Origin: Paracoccaceae bacterium
GTDB taxonomy: Bacteria; Pseudomonadota; Alphaproteobacteria; Rhodobacterales; Rhodobacteraceae
Assembly (NCBI GenBank): GCA_003500165.1
Contig: DNSZ01000214.1
Coordinates: forward strand, 1-6,845
Length of the DNA stretch: 6,845 nucleotides
Reading direction: 5' to 3'
The translations under genes were made by a program, and so were the position numbers. Shown here in pieces: positions 4,957 to 6,845 of this stretch. Position 1 is the first letter of the stretch, and every line of letters begins with the position of its first letter. The notes below the pieces were generated by a model that saw only the letters and a list, made by a program, of their open reading frames with translations, ran no database searches and was not told the origin of the DNA.

Positions 4957-5129
4957 GGTATGAGCCGCACGCATTGTGCCTTCGGAGCCTTGGCGGGTGC
5001 GCGGCATAACGGGGGACCCGTCGCCATGGGCGCGGATCGCGATGTCTGCACCTGCCAGGGGTTGCGGCCCGCCCGGCCCCGCGATCGCTTGGTCTGGCAA
5101 TCGCCGCGCGGAAGCTCTATTTCAATGGT

Positions 5130-6032
5130 GTGACACGGCAACCCCGGATGCCCATGCGACCCCAGGCCTCTGCCACGCGCGAGATTTCCTATGCCACGTC
5201 GGCCCAGACGCGGGGCGGTCGCGCGCTGATCCGCGTCCTGGAAAACGCAACCGGGCGCCTGGGCCTGATCCGCCGCGCCCGAGGCTATGAGGACGAGGTC
5301 GCGCAGGGCCGCGATTTCTGGGAGGTGATGGTCGAGCGTTACGGCCTGTCGCTCGACCTTGTCGGCGGGTCGCTCGACGCGATTCCGCGCGAAGGACCGG
5401 TGGTGGTGATCGCCAACCACCCCTATGGCATTCTCGACGGGCTGATCCTGGGCTATATCCTGTCGAAGGCGCGGGGCGAGTTCCGCATCCTTGCCCATCA
5501 GGTGTTCCGCAAGGCCGCGGAACTTGAAAAGATCATTCTGCCGATCAGCTTCGACGAGACCAAGGAGGCGGTGAAGCTCAACATCGCGACCCGCCAGGAA
5601 TGCCTGCGGGTGCTGGGCGCGGGCGGCTGCATCGGGGTGTTTCCGGGCGGCACCGTGTCGACCTCGCAAAAGCTGTTCGGGGCGCCGATGGACCCCGGCT
5701 GGCGCGGCTTCACCGCCAAGATGATCGCCCGCTCCAACGCCACGGTCGTGCCGATCTATTTCGACGGTGCCAATTCGCGGCTGTTCCAGATCGCCAGCCA
5801 TGTGCACAACACCTTGCGCGTGGCGCTTCTGATCCAGGAGTTCCGCAAGCGCGTGGACGAACCCGTGAAGGTGGCGATCGGCGCGCCCTTTGCCCATGAG
5901 GCGATCGATCGCTATCGCGGCAACCCGCGCGAATTGATGGATTTCCTGCGCAGCGAAACCTATCGCCTTTCGCCGAAACCGCTGAAATCCCTCGATTACG
6001 GGTTCGAGTTCGAAGAAAAGCACCGGCTCTGA
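5130..6032 (+). CDS. Lysophospholipid acyltransferase family protein (PlsC-like)
   Basis: The protein (300 aa from the GTG) contains an acyltransferase domain from about 75 to 260. It has NHPYGILDG at 96-104, where catalytic H97 and D103 are five residues apart (HX5D rather than the usual HX4D), FPGGT at 171-175 (acceptor phosphate-binding block) and VVPIYFDG at 206-213. This family moves acyl chains to lysophospholipids or related acceptors at the cytoplasmic membrane; the exact substrate cannot be told. I see no signal peptide and only moderately hydrophobic stretches (about 90-111), which suggests peripheral membrane association. The start is uncertain: GTG 5130 gives the longest form but lacks a good Shine-Dalgarno, and ATG 5148 and ATG 5154 are alternatives (conservation seems to begin near residue 19). 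The stop overlaps the murI start by one base (TGATG), so the genes are probably cotranscribed. The prophage lies 300 bp upstream. Confidence 0.85.
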   Translation: MTRQPRMPMRPQASATREISYATSAQTRGGRALIRVLENATGRLGLIRRARGYEDEVAQGRDFWEVMVERYGLSLDLVGGSLDAIPREGPVVVIANHPYGILDGLILGYILSKARGEFRILAHQVFRKAAELEKIILPISFDETKEAVKLNIATRQECLRVLGAGGCIGVFPGGTVSTSQKLFGAPMDPGWRGFTAKMIARSNATVVPIYFDGANSRLFQIASHVHNTLRVALLIQEFRKRVDEPVKVAIGAPFAHEAIDRYRGNPRELMDFLRSETYRLSPKPLKSLDYGFEFEEKHRL

Positions 6033-6844
6033 TGGCGGTCGGGCTGTTCGATTCGGGGCTCGGCGGGCTGACCGTGTTCGAGGCCGTCGCGCGGGCGCTG
6101 CCCGACACACCGCTGGTCTATTTCGGCGATTCGGCGCGGGCGCCCTATGGCACGCGCGACGCCGACGCGATCTTTCGCTTTACCTGCGAAGGGGTGGAAC
6201 GGCTGTGGGAGGCCGGCGCCGACCCGGTGATCCTGGCGTGCAACACTGCCTCGGCGGCCGCGCTGCGCCGGTTGCAGGAAAGCTGGCTGCCCACGGACAA
6301 GCGGGTCCTGGGCGTCTTCGTGCCGATGATCGAGGCGCTGACCGAACGGCGCTGGGGCGACAACGCGCCACCGCGCCAGGTGGCGGTGCAGCGGGTGGCG
6401 CTGTTTGCCACCCCGGCCACGGTAGCGGCGCGGTCGTTCCAGCGCGAACTGGCGTTTCGGGCGGTCGGCGTGGATGTCGAGGCGCAGCCCTGCGGCGGGC
6501 TGGTCGACGCGATCGAGGCCGGCGACATGGCGCTGGCCGAGGCGCTGGCGCGTTCCCATGTCGAGGCGCTGGCGCGGCGGATGCCGAACCCCGATGCCGC
6601 GGTTCTGGGCTGCACCCACTACCCGCTGGTCGAGCGCGCCTTTGTCGACGCGCTGGGGCCCGAGGTTCGCGTCATCAGCCAGCCCGAACTGGTGGCCGCA
6701 AGCCTGGCCGACTATCTGCGCCGCCACCCCGACCGGGCATCGACGGGCGGCACCAGGCGGTTCCTGACCAGCGGCGACCCGGCCCGCGTATCGGACCGCG
6801 CGGCGCTGTTTCTGGGCCGTCCGATCCCGTTCGAGGCCGCGTAG
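6032..6844 (+). CDS. murI: Glutamate racemase
   Basis: This cytoplasmic, cofactor-independent enzyme interconverts L- and D-glutamate, supplying D-Glu for the MurD step of peptidoglycan synthesis. The 270-aa protein is complete, with TAG at 6842-6844. All hallmark motifs are present: GLFDSGLGGLTV near the N-terminus (D7, S8), FGDSARAPYG at 31-40, LACNTAS with catalytic C70, and LGCTHYPLV with the second catalytic C194 and H196. C70 and C194 act as the acid/base pair in this family. An insert near 103-120 (TERRWGDNAPPRQVAVQ) recalls forms found in Rhodobacterales. The start codon overlaps the acyltransferase stop and has only a weak purine run (AAGAAAAG, about 6013-6020) upstream, so translation is probably coupled. 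MurI is generally essential, so expression across the prophage junction matters to the cell. Confidence 0.97.
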   Translation: MAVGLFDSGLGGLTVFEAVARALPDTPLVYFGDSARAPYGTRDADAIFRFTCEGVERLWEAGADPVILACNTASAAALRRLQESWLPTDKRVLGVFVPMIEALTERRWGDNAPPRQVAVQRVALFATPATVAARSFQRELAFRAVGVDVEAQPCGGLVDAIEAGDMALAEALARSHVEALARRMPNPDAAVLGCTHYPLVERAFVDALGPEVRVISQPELVAASLADYLRRHPDRASTGGTRRFLTSGDPARVSDRAALFLGRPIPFEAA

Positions 6845-6845
6845 A

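Larger units (their letters stand above)
4829..5129. other. Host intergenic region between prophage end and acyltransferase gene
   Basis: I see no convincing gene or RNA here. A 60-codon open frame from 4949 ends at 5133 against the GTG of the acyltransferase, but its composition looks non-coding. The left third holds two strong inverted repeats (4837..4931 and 4934..4956). ATTGGT occurs twice in tandem (4887-4892, 4896-4901) and once inverted (ACCAAT, 4868-4873), and could be an operator. A weak promoter-like pair TGGCAA (5095-5100) and TATTTC (5118-5123), 17 bp apart, lies before the acyltransferase gene. The prophage probably split a longer upstream region of this operon or separated it from a divergent neighbour. 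Confidence 0.6.

Noticed and set aside
4949..5133. Small open frame of 60 codons ending at the acyltransferase start
   Set aside because: It begins inside the perfect dyad, has no ribosome binding site and no recognisable sequence; probably chance.
4608..6110. 500-codon minus-strand open frame across the phage end and the acyltransferase gene
   Set aside because: It runs antisense to the acyltransferase, crosses the proposed phage junction and has a biased composition without domain features.

Overview
The window joins the left end of a Mu-like transposable prophage (about 1..4828, minus-strand early operon) to host chromosome (about 4829..6845). High GC and the character of the host genes, an HX5D-type lysophospholipid acyltransferase followed by glutamate racemase, suggest an alphaproteobacterium, most likely in the Rhodobacteraceae. 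This is a judgement from protein character, not a database result.

Prophage, read from its left end inward (from high to low coordinates). A terminal region at 4686..4828 carries three copies of a GTTTTTGC-core motif, the probable transposase binding sites. The probable terminal CA is at 4827-4828. Next comes a plus-strand CI-type repressor gene (4118..4594), pointing out towards the host. A compact divergent control region (4038..4118) holds two identical palindromes, TTCGCATGCGAA, and two TTGACCTTC boxes in mirror arrangement. The tightly packed minus-strand early operon then runs: small Ner/Cro-like HTH protein (3843..4073), MuA-type DDE transposase (1852..3846), MuB-type AAA+ target-selection ATPase (971..1825), a chimeric 174-aa protein (450..974) and a GemA/gp16-family protein (44..466). 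Most neighbours overlap (ATGA overlaps at the ner-like/muA and muB/174-aa junctions; 17 nt before gemA), which indicates translational coupling. The rest of the phage lies beyond position 1.

The most unusual item is the gene at 450..974. A 146-bp piece of muB (1153..1298) is present in it in frame with only two mismatches (680..825). The piece is flanked by a 56-bp direct repeat of the host gene's own sequence (626..681 and 839..894, exactly 213 bp apart). It looks like a recent in-frame template-switch or recombination event that placed the sensor-1 part of an AAA+ ATPase inside a neighbouring phage gene.

Host side. A non-coding stretch of about 300 bp (4829..5129) holds a long GC-rich inverted repeat (4837..4931) and a perfect 10-bp dyad with a 3-nt centre (4934..4956). 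A PlsC-type acyltransferase gene (5130..6032) follows and overlaps murI (6032..6844) by one base, so the two probably form an operon linking membrane-lipid and peptidoglycan precursor synthesis. The prophage sits just upstream of this presumably essential operon, with its repressor gene transcribed towards it.
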